Below, piece by piece: positions 1 through 8,889 of a stretch of DNA of 64,000 nucleotides (position 1 is its first letter; each line of letters opens with the position of its first letter). Position numbers and translations under genes: made by a program. Under the pieces are notes generated by a model, which made no database searches, was not told where the DNA came from, and saw only the letters and a list, made by a program, of their open reading frames with translations. Source of the DNA: Eudoraea chungangensis (lineage in GTDB: Bacteria; Bacteroidota; Bacteroidia; Flavobacteriales; Flavobacteriaceae); assembly GCF_029360665.1 (NCBI RefSeq), contig NZ_JARDUB010000001.1:186001-250000 (forward strand). The letters are read 5' to 3'.

Positions 1-1389
1 AAATGGTTGAAGGAGCATCTTTGCCAAGGCCAATCGATTTCGCTCTCCCCCCGACAATACTTTAACATATTTATCTACATCATCTCCCTGGAATAAAAAA
101 GACCCTAGGATGTCTCTTACCTTACTTCGATTAGACTCGTTGGCCGCATCAATCATGGTATCTAAAATAGTCTTGTTCCCATCCAGATAATCCATTTGAT
201 TCTGGGCAAAATATCCTATCTGCACATTATGTCCAAGTTTTAAGATTCCCTCATATTCCAGTTCGCCAACCAATATTTTAGCCAAGGTGGTTTTTCCCTG
301 TCCATTTTGTCCTACAAAGGCAATTTTGGTATCCCTTTCCATAAGAATATCTACCCCTTGTAATACCTCCTTATCGCCGTAGCTCTTTGCCAAATTATCC
401 ATTTCAAAAACTACTTTCCCCGGAGTTACAGAAACAGGAAACTTCAACTTCATGGCAGAAAGATCATCTTGGTCTACCTCAATACGCTCCATTCGATCTA
501 ACTTCTTAATTAACGACTGCGCCATGGTTGCTTTCGAAGCTTTGGCTCTAAACTTGTCGATTAGTTTTTCTGTTTGCTGAATTTCCCTTTCCTGATTTTT
601 TTGAGCACTTAACTGTTGCGCCTTTATTTCATCACGCAAAAGAAGGTATTGTGAATATGGCTTGTTATAGTCATAGATTCTTCCAAGTGAAATCTCGATA
701 GTTCTGTTGGTCACCTGGTCTAAAAACATTTTGTCGTGCGAGACAATCACCAAGGCCCCGCTATAATTCAACAAAAATTGTTCTAACCATAAAATAGAGT
801 CAATATCCAAATGATTCGTAGGCTCATCTAATAGCAGTACATCGTTATTTTGAAGAAGTAACTTTGCCAGTTCTATTCGCATACGCCATCCACCAGAGAA
901 AGTCTCTGTTGGCTTGTTAAAATCTTCCCTTTTAAAACCAAGTCCCAGTAATATCCTCTCTGTTTGTCCCTGATAATTATATCCGCCGAGTACTTCATAT
1001 AAATGTGTAAGATCATTTAAATCTACCATCAACTGATTATAAGACTCGGTTTCATAATCTGTACGCTCTGCTAATTGAGAATTAACGTCATCAAGCTTTC
1101 GTTCTATTTCTTTAATCTGATCAAATGCCTCATAAGCCTCCTCTAATACAGTTCTGCCATGCTCAAATTCCAGGTCTTGTTTTAGAAATCCAATCCGAAC
1201 ATCCTTTTCTGTGGCCAAGGTACCAGAATCAGGAGAGGTCTCTTTAGCTAGGAGTTTTAAGAGAGTAGACTTGCCAGCACCATTTTTTCCTATTAGCCCA
1301 ACCCTATCTCCGCCGTTTAAGCGAAAAGCTATTTCCTGAAAAAGATATTCTCCTCCAAAGGCGACGGAGAGATTATGGACATTTAGCAT
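1..1389 (-). CDS. ABC-F family ATPase, C-terminus cut by window edge
   Basis: Soluble duplicated ATP-binding cassette protein of the ABC-F group, whose members act on the ribosome (translation factors or antibiotic-protection factors) rather than in membranes. The reading frame starts at an ATG (1389) and stays open for 463 codons to the first base of the window, so the C-terminus lies outside. Visible in order: first Walker A (GKNGAGKST, about residues 33-41), first ABC domain, the linker between domains, a second Walker A (GQNGQGKTT) and the second signature LSGGE near residue 447. The second Walker B and any C-terminal extension are missing from view. No transmembrane segments are seen. 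It is divergent from the DUF983 gene, and the two share a 63-bp promoter region. The subfamily cannot be assigned without the C-terminus. Confidence 0.93.
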   Translation of the reverse strand, partial: MLNVHNLSVAFGGEYLFQEIAFRLNGGDRVGLIGKNGAGKSTLLKLLAKETSPDSGTLATEKDVRIGFLKQDLEFEHGRTVLEEAYEAFDQIKEIERKLDDVNSQLAERTDYETESYNQLMVDLNDLTHLYEVLGGYNYQGQTERILLGLGFKREDFNKPTETFSGGWRMRIELAKLLLQNNDVLLLDEPTNHLDIDSILWLEQFLLNYSGALVIVSHDKMFLDQVTNRTIEISLGRIYDYNKPYSQYLLLRDEIKAQQLSAQKNQEREIQQTEKLIDKFRAKASKATMAQSLIKKLDRMERIEVDQDDLSAMKLKFPVSVTPGKVVFEMDNLAKSYGDKEVLQGVDILMERDTKIAFVGQNGQGKTTLAKILVGELEYEGILKLGHNVQIGYFAQNQMDYLDGNKTILDTMIDAANESNRSKVRDILGSFLFQGDDVDKYVKVLSGGERNRLALAKMLLQPF

Positions 1390-1429
1390 TATTATGAAAG
1401 TTATTAGGGTTATAAATTACTTAAAGTCG

Positions 1430-1437
1430 TAATTTTG
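1430..1437 (+). promoter_or_regulatory. Bacteroidota -7 promoter element (TAATTTTG)
   Basis: This is a perfect match to the Bacteroidota housekeeping -7 consensus TAnnTTTG, lying 15 bp before the ATG at 1453. It includes the TTG at 1435 that a naive gene caller would take as the start codon, which argues for the downstream ATG. I see no convincing -33 TTTG box. Confidence 0.6.
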
Positions 1438-1452
1438 TATAAACTTTTGCAA

Positions 1453-1839
1453 ATGTTAAAAAAAGGCACCAAACTCTACAGTATTTTAACAGGAAGTTGT
1501 CCCAAATGTCACGAAGAGAGTATGTATAAAGTAAAAAACCCCTATCATTTGGGTTCTTTATTTAAGATGTATGAGCGTTGCTCTCATTGCCAGACGAAGT
1601 ATAAAATAGAGCCCTCTTTTTTTTACGGTGCCATGTACGTTAGTTATGCGGTAGGAATTGCATTCGCTGTAGCAGCTTTTGTAGTAGCATTTTTTGCATT
1701 TAACCTAAGTCTTTTTCATACTTTTTTAGCCATAGTAGGTACTCTAATAGTTTTTATGCCCATCATAATAAGACTATCCCGAAATATCTGGATTAATATT
1801 TTTATTAAATACCAAGGGAAGTCAATTCAGATCGACTAG
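1453..1839 (+). CDS. DUF983 family small membrane protein
   Basis: Protein of 129 residues with an N-terminal zinc-ribbon-like part (CPKC near residues 16-19 and CSHC near 43-46) followed by two strongly hydrophobic segments (about 60-84 and 87-110). This is the DUF983 layout; the function of the family is unknown. I place the start at the ATG at 1453 rather than the TTG at 1435, because that TTG lies inside a TAnnTTTG promoter element. The stop codon overlaps the stop of the convergent oxidoreductase gene within a shared CTAG. It may be an inner-membrane protein with a cytoplasmic metal-binding knuckle. Confidence 0.85.
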   Translation: MLKKGTKLYSILTGSCPKCHEESMYKVKNPYHLGSLFKMYERCSHCQTKYKIEPSFFYGAMYVSYAVGIAFAVAAFVVAFFAFNLSLFHTFLAIVGTLIVFMPIIIRLSRNIWINIFIKYQGKSIQID

Positions 1840-2891
1840 AACTTTACATACTTTTTCCTATATCTGGCTATATCCATATCCTTATCTAAAGGGATATCCT
1901 TTTCTATATAGTTAAAAAGTCTTTTGGCAGCATATGGTGCAATAAGAACCCCTCTGGAACCAAATCCATTTAAAACATACATATGTTCATATTCTGGATG
2001 AGCACCCAACAGAGGTCGTCTATCTGCCACCGTAGGTCTTATACCAGCCTGCTGGTCTTTCACAACATACGAGCAACTAAGAAAACTATCTAATTTCGCT
2101 AACAATTCTTCCTTGGCTTCCGGTGTGGGCTTGTTCTTCTTATCCTTCCATTTATAGGTAGCCCCCACTCTGTATAAATTCTTCTCTAATGGTATTATAA
2201 ATACCGAAGATTTTATCACTCTATTTTCTTTTAGTTCAGCTGCCTCTATGGTTAACAATTCTCCTTTTGTTCCATTAAGTGGCAAATAATTAAAGAAAGG
2301 ATTTTCTTTAAGACCAAATCCCGAGGTGAAGACAATTTTCTTAAACCTAAGATCTTTGTACTGAAAAAAACCTTTGTGTTTTTCTAACTCCTCAAATCCA
2401 AATAGCTCTTGATAGTAGGCATTCTTTTGTGCCAAGAAACTTTTGTAATGAGCCACTAGGGCCTTGGTATCTACTCTTCCTGTGGAAAGTACTTGTCCAT
2501 AACCAAATGGTGCTTCAATATGCGGATTCCTATTTGGGATAATATCTGTAGAGAGAAAAGGCTGTAAAGCTGGTTTATCAGCCGCTTCAAACCACAGGTT
2601 CTGTTCTTCAATAGAGGCAAAGATTCTTAAAACAGGAAGTTTAAAATCTAGTGAGACCTGAAGTTTGTTTTCCAAACTTCTGTAAAAGGGTATGGCCTCA
2701 ATTAATTGCTTATCGGCTTTCCAAGCCAAGCTAAATCGTTTTAAAATAACCGGGTTATATAGACCCCCGGCAACAACACTTGCTCTCTGAGAATCATTAT
2801 CGATTACCACAAAGGATCTGTTATTTTCCTCCAGGCTTTCACAAAAGGATATTCCGGCCAAACCAAGACCTACTACTAAATAATCTAACAT
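1836..2891 (-). CDS. FAD-dependent oxidoreductase, DAO family
   Basis: A 351-residue flavoprotein of the D-amino-acid oxidase/glycine oxidase fold. The N-terminal dinucleotide-binding motif GLGLAG (residues 8-13) follows a hydrophobic beta strand and is followed by an acidic strand end (VVIDND). A second FAD-contacting segment with GIRPT and the C-terminal NGFGSRGVLIAPYAA are typical of the family and resemble the oxidase domain of MnmC. No signal peptide or membrane segment is visible, so it is probably cytoplasmic. The substrate cannot be told; an amine or amino acid is likely. It is a single gene that converges on the DUF983 gene and lies downstream of the gldN terminator. Confidence 0.87.
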   Translation of the reverse strand: MLDYLVVGLGLAGISFCESLEENNRSFVVIDNDSQRASVVAGGLYNPVILKRFSLAWKADKQLIEAIPFYRSLENKLQVSLDFKLPVLRIFASIEEQNLWFEAADKPALQPFLSTDIIPNRNPHIEAPFGYGQVLSTGRVDTKALVAHYKSFLAQKNAYYQELFGFEELEKHKGFFQYKDLRFKKIVFTSGFGLKENPFFNYLPLNGTKGELLTIEAAELKENRVIKSSVFIIPLEKNLYRVGATYKWKDKKNKPTPEAKEELLAKLDSFLSCSYVVKDQQAGIRPTVADRRPLLGAHPEYEHMYVLNGFGSRGVLIAPYAAKRLFNYIEKDIPLDKDMDIARYRKKYVKF

Positions 2892-2904
2892 ATTACAAAA
2901 CTAA

Positions 2905-2934
2905 AAAACGCCGTGTCAAAAGACACGACGTTTT
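2905..2934 (-). terminator. Rho-independent terminator after gldN
   Basis: A 13-bp stem (2905-2917 with 2922-2934, one C/A mismatch) closes on an AAAA loop. Read on the minus strand it is followed by a T-run, so it ends the gldKLMN transcript. It lies between gldN (ends 2972) and the start of the FAD oxidoreductase gene (2891). Confidence 0.85.
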
Positions 2935-2971
2935 CAATTTATTAAGCTATTGAATTGGAATCAATACTTCT

Positions 2972-3874
2972 TTAGTAAGCCCACATATCTTGTTCTCTAT
3001 CTCGAATAGACTCTTTTATCCTATCCGATTCAAGAAGTTGAAAAAGGGCATTATCTGCTATATAGTCATTAATAACCCTATCGCCATGAACATTGTCTTC
3101 CTTATAAATATTTCCATTAAAACGTCTGGCGTTCAACAGCATATCGAAGGATATTGGCTGGGCCGAATTTTCCTGATTAAAGACTTTCGCCTTGTGCAAA
3201 ATTTCTCTAGCACTTGGATACCATACCCAAAACAAGGCTACCTTATTATCTTGAATATCCATAGATTCATCATCTATAAAATTCACATCCGGGGCAACTG
3301 GAGCTATTCCCAGAAGTCGGTATTTCAATTCCCCTTGACGTTTGTCAAAATACCAGATTCCTTTAATCCTGTACTCTTCAATATCAGCGGCGGTAATCTC
3401 TCTTTCATTGATATATTCAGGAGATAATGCTTCACCGGCATTCAATTGTTCGTACCCCATATCTGTAGTATCCTTCTTCCTTAAGGTAGACTCCAAGTCA
3501 CTGAACTTTCTCTTTTCAGTAAAGTAAGAATCTACGTATACATCTGTCAGTTTCCCATTTTTAATGTTTTTTAGTAAAACATCGTATAAGGATCTTCTAT
3601 CTGCACCAATGTCTATCGTATCTAAAGGATAATACAGCGGAAAATTTACACGTTGATCTAGGTCTACAATTTCCCAAACGGTCTTAGACCATAGAATATC
3701 CCTGTCATCAACATAACCATATTCTAAAGGAGCGTCGTTATCAGCAGCTATCTGCTGTTCCGTCTTCTTCCCAATTTCCTCAGGCTTCTTGGCATTTAAA
3801 ATATTTGCCTGTGCCATCATTGAAAGGGGCAAAAGGGTAACGGCTCCAACGATTAATACATTCTTCCAATTCAT
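2972..3874 (-). CDS. gldN: Gliding motility / type IX secretion protein GldN
   Basis: GldN (PorN) is a periplasmic component of the type IX secretion core. It associates with the lipoprotein GldK beneath the outer membrane and is needed for gliding and for secretion of adhesins and enzymes. This copy has 300 residues, the usual length, with an N-terminal signal peptide (about residues 1-22, ending MMAQA). The central part, with WSKTVWEIVDL, matches the family pattern, as does a run of tyrosine- and proline-rich strands (FPLYYPLDT). It is the last gene of gldKLMN, 22 bp after gldM, and is followed by a terminator. No gldO paralogue follows. Confidence 0.95.
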   Translation of the reverse strand: MNWKNVLIVGAVTLLPLSMMAQANILNAKKPEEIGKKTEQQIAADNDAPLEYGYVDDRDILWSKTVWEIVDLDQRVNFPLYYPLDTIDIGADRRSLYDVLLKNIKNGKLTDVYVDSYFTEKRKFSDLESTLRKKDTTDMGYEQLNAGEALSPEYINEREITAADIEEYRIKGIWYFDKRQGELKYRLLGIAPVAPDVNFIDDESMDIQDNKVALFWVWYPSAREILHKAKVFNQENSAQPISFDMLLNARRFNGNIYKEDNVHGDRVINDYIADNALFQLLESDRIKESIRDREQDMWAY

Positions 3875-3896
3875 AAAATATATCTTTTAACTATTC

Positions 3897-5465
3897 TTAG
3901 TTTGTAATCTCTACCATAACCGGAGAGACCTTCTTCAATTTATAGCTTTTGTTATTAGTGATGAAAGCCTGGATATCAAATATCTGCACCGCATCACCTC
4001 TTTTAGCTCTTTTTAAGGCCGATTTAGCTCTAGAGTCTAATTTATTACCTTTTACGCTTACTGTTGGTTGTCCTGGCACTTTAAACTTAAATCCGCTAAT
4101 AGCTAGGTTTAAATCAAAATCAAAATCTTCCAATAGAGCGCCAACTGTGGCAATTTCTAAATTTCTTCTAGGCATTTTAGCACTTCCAGACTCTCCCCGG
4201 ATAGATCCAGAAGGTCTAGGAATATCCTTAATTCTAAATTCCGATTTAGAGGAAACTGTTTGTCCGTCAGGTAAAACACCTGATGCCGTAATAACCACAT
4301 TTCTTCCTGTTCCAGGATTCATCACATATTTACTACCATCTCTCTTTTTTAGACCAGGAGCTTTAGCGGTTACCTTGTTATTAGGAATTCCAGGGATAGA
4401 AATAGACATAGGGTTAGAAACACCTCTATAAACTACATTCATCTTATCTGCAGCGATCAAAGCAGCATTAGGCTTTGTAATCGTAGCAAAGGTAGAAGAT
4501 ACTGGAACTTCCGTACGTTCTCCATCCTGAATAAATACAAGACTACCTGCAATCTTATGATCTCCAGGAGCACCGGCATTAACTAAAAGTTTTACCTGTC
4601 CGTCCTTAATCTCATAATCTTTTCCTTCACTAAGTTTTCTACCATCTAGGGTAAGATTAACTTCGTTAGGTCTGGTAGTAGCATCTTTACGACCTAATAC
4701 AACTGCACCCGAAAACTTTTCACCAGCATAAAAAGCCGATTTTTCTTGCTCTAATAGAGTAGTATAATTAGTCATAGATACTTCGCTAGTTAATTGCTCT
4801 CCAAGCATTGCCTGTAAGGCATCTTGTTCAGTAGCTTTAACATCTGCCTGTATAGCCGTAATCTTCGTAAGAGAAGCAACTACCGGAAATCCTTCAAAGT
4901 GATAGTTAATCCAATCTTGTTTGGTACCATCTCTTTTAAGCACTTTCCCTTGCTCATCACCAGTTTCGAATCTTGTCTGAACAGCAGCTTCTACATCATC
5001 CATTCCATCAGGTAATACTGCCGTTATTTGTGTACGATAATCGGTGATTCTTTTTAAGAACTCTTTTCCTTCCGGAGCCAAATTGTCTCCCTGAAAGAAT
5101 TTCTGATCCAGGTAATCAGACTTATCCATTACTTGATAATCTTTAGGATCTTCAATTTCGGATAACATTTTACCTTTAAGCTCTTCTAAATAGTCATAAT
5201 ACGACTGAGAAATCGACTTAATTTTCTTTGCATCTTCTAAAAGCGGACCAAATTTTTCCGCATTCTCTGATGCCTTAGTCTCCAATCCTCCCAAGAATGC
5301 GAGGTTGTTTTCTTCGGTTTTAATATTAGAAGCTTCTAACTTTTCGTTCATTAGACCGAAAGCTGCAAGAACTTCTTTACTCATGTTTAGCGCCAGCATT
5401 GCGATGAAGATCAAATACATTAAGTTGATCATCTTCTGACGTGGTGTTAATTTACCTCCTGCCAT
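3897..5465 (-). CDS. gldM: Gliding motility / type IX secretion protein GldM
   Basis: GldM is the inner-membrane-anchored, periplasm-spanning part of the GldLM rotary motor that powers type IX secretion and gliding. The 522-residue product has one N-terminal transmembrane helix (about residues 13-33). Just before it lies Arg9 in LTPRQKM, the position known to matter for coupling with the conserved glutamate of GldL. A long periplasmic part follows, made of a helical bundle (about 35-220) and then several beta-rich domains, as in known GldM structures. It starts 53 bp after gldL and is followed closely by gldN, so the four genes are probably one transcript. Confidence 0.96.
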   Translation of the reverse strand: MAGGKLTPRQKMINLMYLIFIAMLALNMSKEVLAAFGLMNEKLEASNIKTEENNLAFLGGLETKASENAEKFGPLLEDAKKIKSISQSYYDYLEELKGKMLSEIEDPKDYQVMDKSDYLDQKFFQGDNLAPEGKEFLKRITDYRTQITAVLPDGMDDVEAAVQTRFETGDEQGKVLKRDGTKQDWINYHFEGFPVVASLTKITAIQADVKATEQDALQAMLGEQLTSEVSMTNYTTLLEQEKSAFYAGEKFSGAVVLGRKDATTRPNEVNLTLDGRKLSEGKDYEIKDGQVKLLVNAGAPGDHKIAGSLVFIQDGERTEVPVSSTFATITKPNAALIAADKMNVVYRGVSNPMSISIPGIPNNKVTAKAPGLKKRDGSKYVMNPGTGRNVVITASGVLPDGQTVSSKSEFRIKDIPRPSGSIRGESGSAKMPRRNLEIATVGALLEDFDFDLNLAISGFKFKVPGQPTVSVKGNKLDSRAKSALKRAKRGDAVQIFDIQAFITNNKSYKLKKVSPVMVEITN

Positions 5466-5517
5466 GTTTTCTAATTAGTTTTAATTAATTTTTGATTTGG
5501 GTTTATTAAAGAACTAA

Positions 5518-6168
5518 TTAGTTTCTATTCATTGCAGTTAACATACCTCCATATACTCCATTTAAAGAAGAAAGGTTAGAGGCTAAAGATTCCATTTGAT
5601 CTTTTAGAGCGCTTGCGTTTTGAACAACTTCTTCGTTAACACTAGCTTGTTTGCTAGCGCTTTCTAACTGTACTTTATAAAGACTGTTTAAAGATTCCAT
5701 TTGAGAGGCAGCTTCTACCATTTCATCAGAATACTTCTTAGTAGACTCCATAGCATCTACGGTAGGAGCAATACCTTTGGCTGCACCTTCAAAGTTTCTA
5801 ATGCTATCTCCTAAGCTTTCCATCAGATTAGCATCTATATTAGCTTCTTTTAAAAGCTCGTCTAATTTTCTAGACAATAGACCTTCTGCTTCTTTCGCCT
5901 CTTCGGCATCATTAGATCTATTATTGGTCATACCTCCTGCTAATTCAGGGTATACTAAAGACCAATCGTATTCATCATCTACTGGTTCAAATGCACTAAT
6001 AGCAAAAATTAGAGCTTCGGTAATAAGACCAACTGCAAGTAGCAGGCCACCTGTTAAGGGGCCAAACTCCCAGTGAAGAATCTTAAAAAGAGCACCAATG
6101 ATAACCACCGATGCACCAAGACCGTAGGCCATGTTAAATAGTTTCTTTGTTGATTTTGACTGTGCCAT
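5518..6168 (-). CDS. gldL: Gliding motility / type IX secretion motor protein GldL
   Basis: GldL forms the inner-membrane stator-like ring of the proton-driven GldLM motor. The protein has 216 residues. Two N-terminal transmembrane helices (about 11-31 and 37-58) are joined by a short loop. The second helix carries a membrane-buried Glu51 (in GLITEALIF), matching the glutamate known to be essential in homologues. The first carries Lys29 and His32. The rest is a long cytoplasmic helical, coiled-coil-prone tail rich in Ser, Ala, Glu and Gln. It sits between gldK (76 bp upstream) and gldM (53 bp downstream). Confidence 0.96.
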   Translation of the reverse strand: MAQSKSTKKLFNMAYGLGASVVIIGALFKILHWEFGPLTGGLLLAVGLITEALIFAISAFEPVDDEYDWSLVYPELAGGMTNNRSNDAEEAKEAEGLLSRKLDELLKEANIDANLMESLGDSIRNFEGAAKGIAPTVDAMESTKKYSDEMVEAASQMESLNSLYKVQLESASKQASVNEEVVQNASALKDQMESLASNLSSLNGVYGGMLTAMNRN

Positions 6169-6244
6169 AATTCTAAATTTAATTTAAGTTTAATGTTAAA
6201 AATAAGTATTTGGTTTCTTTGTTTGATTTATTATATACGTAATT

Positions 6245-7600
6245 TTATTGTGTTGAGTCTTCTTCACCCATATAATCTTGTACCGTTCTAAATCCGATAT
6301 AACTTCTTGCGGAATCGCGATACTCATAATCTCTTGTACTTACCTGTAGGAAGTAAGCAACATCTTTCCAGGAACCGCCTCTAATAACTTTTCTTTTATT
6401 GTCATACTCCCCGCCATTAGGGTTCATAGTAGAAACGTATTCGTAAGAACTTGGATCGTAGCTAGAATTAGTCCATTCGGAAACGTTTCCAGCCATATTA
6501 TACAAGTTAAAATCGTTTGGTTCATAAGATTTAGCTTCCACAGTATATAGTGCTGCATCAGCTGCATAATCTCCTCTTTGAGGTTTAAAGTTTGCCATAA
6601 AACAACCCGTATCACTAATTACGTAAGGGCCACCCCAGGGATACGTACCACCTTCAATTCCACCTCTCGCTGCATACTCCCATTCTGCCTCTGTAGGGAG
6701 TCTAAACTGATTTACAAACTGCCTGCCTCGACTTTTCTGATCGTCATTTTTAAACTTTGTTCTCCAATTACAGAAAGCCTGTGCTTGTTGCCAAGAAACC
6801 CCAACAACCGGATAGTCACTATAAGCATCATGCCAAAAGTAATCGTTATGCATAGGTTCATTATATGAATATTGAAAGTCTCTAATCCATACCGTAGTGT
6901 CAGGATAGATTTCTAATTCTTCTTGTTTAATAAAGTCTTTTCTTCTAGAATCTCTAGATCTGGCTGCAGCTTCAATATCCATCCAGCTATATTTATACTT
7001 TAACTGGGTTACATCAATTGTACGCTGTCCATTGTAGGATTCCTCTTCAGGAATATATATTGAATCCATTACTTCTGTATAGTATTCATCAGGATATTCC
7101 GAAGTATCCCACACCAATGTTTCATCAACATTTAAAGCGCGACCTTCATTATAGTCCTCTCCCATACCAACATAATTGTCTAACATATATTTGTCATAAA
7201 CAGACATATTGGTAGTATCTGCATCTTTAAAGGCAAATTCTCCAATTCCTCCATCTTCCGGACCCATTCCTAATTCATCCGCAAGAACTGCTAATTTTGT
7301 TCTGACGATAGAATCTTTAACCCATTCTACAAACTGACGATATTCACTATTTGTGATTTCCGTATCATCCATGTAAAAGGATCTAACAGTAACTGTTTTG
7401 GTAGGGGCGTTAAGAACCTTCGCGACGTCTTCCTCACTTTTCCCCATGATATAAGATCCCCTTGGGATCAATTCCATTCCATAGGGTTTTTCGGGATACC
7501 ATTTCTTGCCCTGGACTCCGACTAGTTCTCCTTTTGTTTTCGAGCCACAACTTGAGAGCAAAAAAACAAATGCTATAGATAACAACAATAGCTTCTTCAT
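6245..7600 (-). CDS. gldK: Gliding motility lipoprotein GldK
   Basis: GldK is an outer-membrane lipoprotein that forms rings with GldN under the outer membrane in the type IX secretion system. The 451-residue product begins with a lipoprotein signal peptide whose lipobox LLSSC places the lipidated Cys at 18. The rest has the formylglycine-generating-enzyme (SUMF1) fold: PTEAEWEYAARGG, YNMAGNVSEWT, VIRGGSW and the ending IGFRTV. The C-terminal region lacks the catalytic cysteine pair of true FGE enzymes, as expected for a structural GldK. It is the first gene of gldKLMN, 116 bp after the arginase-like gene. I see no clear TAnnTTTG element in that gap. Confidence 0.96.
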   Translation of the reverse strand: MKKLLLLSIAFVFLLSSCGSKTKGELVGVQGKKWYPEKPYGMELIPRGSYIMGKSEEDVAKVLNAPTKTVTVRSFYMDDTEITNSEYRQFVEWVKDSIVRTKLAVLADELGMGPEDGGIGEFAFKDADTTNMSVYDKYMLDNYVGMGEDYNEGRALNVDETLVWDTSEYPDEYYTEVMDSIYIPEEESYNGQRTIDVTQLKYKYSWMDIEAAARSRDSRRKDFIKQEELEIYPDTTVWIRDFQYSYNEPMHNDYFWHDAYSDYPVVGVSWQQAQAFCNWRTKFKNDDQKSRGRQFVNQFRLPTEAEWEYAARGGIEGGTYPWGGPYVISDTGCFMANFKPQRGDYAADAALYTVEAKSYEPNDFNLYNMAGNVSEWTNSSYDPSSYEYVSTMNPNGGEYDNKRKVIRGGSWKDVAYFLQVSTRDYEYRDSARSYIGFRTVQDYMGEEDSTQ

Positions 7601-7716
7601 ACTTTAGGTTAAATTTGGATTAAGACTATAATCAGTATTCACAATTATTATTCACTAAAACTGAATTTTGAATAAATTATTGTATAAACCAGTCTATCGT
7701 TTAAAATAATTTTACG

Positions 7717-8874
7717 TTAACTAAAACCTTTCTTGTAGGCCTTGAACCACCTTTCAGGAATATTTTGATTACAAGCATCTAAATAGTCATGTTCGGTGCA
7801 TGGTAATAACGCAGGTGTATTTATTTTATTATGTGAAGTTAAAATTGATGGCACCTCTACCCACCATCTTTCGGAAAGTAAACTTTTATAAAAAACTAAG
7901 TCTTCGGTTTCTGTAGGAACATTAAACTTTGTAAAGTCCTTGTTATTATCACTTGGCGACTCTTTAATCCGAAAGTTATAGCCCTCCATAAAGTACCAGA
8001 TAATTTGAGCAATAAGTTGAAAAGAATGCTCTGTATTCTCGCATTCAAATATTCCAAAAACCGAGACATTATCACTTAAGCCAGCATATCTAGCAATGGC
8101 ACAAATTTCTCTTCCGTCAAAACCATTGGGAGAAAAATTGCCAGAGGCTCTTATTTCACTGGCTTTTATTGCTCTGGCATCCATACTAATAATATGGGCA
8201 TTGCGGAGAATTGGCTCTGTTAAAGTGATGTCGGAGACCATTTCGCCCAACCTATAGGCATCAAAAAACAACCTTTCCATTAAATCTATCTCTTCCTGAG
8301 CGTTAAAATAACTCTGGTAGCCTATGTTAGAGAAGTTAAATAGATTATTGGGTTTGTCTGTTATTATTTTACTCATATAGGAGTTAGAGGAAATTAATTC
8401 TTCATCGGCTCCAAAATCGAATCTGCTATCCACAGAAACCAAATTAATCATGTCTTTTATTTTATCAAAAGCACGATACATGGGATAGGTAATATCCTGA
8501 GTGGCACCAATTACAATTGGAATAATGTTTTCTTCTAATAATTCCGCTATAATTTCCTTTACTACGAAGTAGGTGTCTTCTACGGTCTCCCCTTCTTCTA
8601 TATCTCCTAAATCTATTAAGGTAGAATTCCAGTTCCCTAATAAAAGTCGGTAGAGTCTAATTCTAATCTCTGTCGTATCTAAAACGAAGGTTTTCTTTTC
8701 AAAAGCATTTCTAGATTCCAAAACACCCAAGATAGCAAAGGAGGCATTTGCGAAAACGGGCAAACCTTCTTTTTTGGTATGTTTAAATATATGCTGCCCT
8801 AAAGACTGAGGAGGCAACAATTCGCAATGGGCAAGTGCCCTGTCATTAACCGGAATTAAAAAATCAAATGCCAT
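7717..8874 (-). CDS. Arginase/formimidoylglutamase-fold protein with degenerate metal site
   Basis: A 385-residue protein of the ureohydrolase (arginase, agmatinase, formimidoylglutamase) fold, usually annotated as formimidoylglutamase in flavobacteria. The three metal-binding motifs can be placed but are altered. GGDHS is GATQD (123-127, His to Gln126), DAHxD is DSRFD (149-153, His to Arg151), and SxDxD is SMDAR (230-234, second Asp to Arg234). Only Asp149, Asp153 and Asp232 of the six usual ligands remain, so ordinary binuclear manganese catalysis is unlikely. No signal peptide is seen. It lies 15 bp after topA and 116 bp before gldK, with no histidine-degradation genes nearby. A structural or regulatory role, or a different chemistry, are all possible. 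Confidence 0.8.
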   Translation of the reverse strand: MAFDFLIPVNDRALAHCELLPPQSLGQHIFKHTKKEGLPVFANASFAILGVLESRNAFEKKTFVLDTTEIRIRLYRLLLGNWNSTLIDLGDIEEGETVEDTYFVVKEIIAELLEENIIPIVIGATQDITYPMYRAFDKIKDMINLVSVDSRFDFGADEELISSNSYMSKIITDKPNNLFNFSNIGYQSYFNAQEEIDLMERLFFDAYRLGEMVSDITLTEPILRNAHIISMDARAIKASEIRASGNFSPNGFDGREICAIARYAGLSDNVSVFGIFECENTEHSFQLIAQIIWYFMEGYNFRIKESPSDNNKDFTKFNVPTETEDLVFYKSLLSERWWVEVPSILTSHNKINTPALLPCTEHDYLDACNQNIPERWFKAYKKGFS

Positions 8875-8889
8875 CCGTTATAAACAGTC

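Noticed and set aside
1435-1452. TTG start giving six extra residues on the DUF983 protein
   Set aside because: The TTG is the end of a perfect TAnnTTTG promoter element; the ATG at 1453 is the better start. The same reasoning removes the TTG starts at 25506 and 48678.
2990-3427. 145-codon open frame antisense to gldN
   Set aside because: Fully contained in gldN; no promoter or recognisable motif.
3949-4431. 160-codon open frame antisense to gldM
   Set aside because: It lies wholly inside gldM on the opposite strand and resembles no protein.
7717-8874. Functional formimidoylglutamase of a histidine-degradation operon
   Set aside because: No other hut genes are nearby and three of six metal ligands are replaced.
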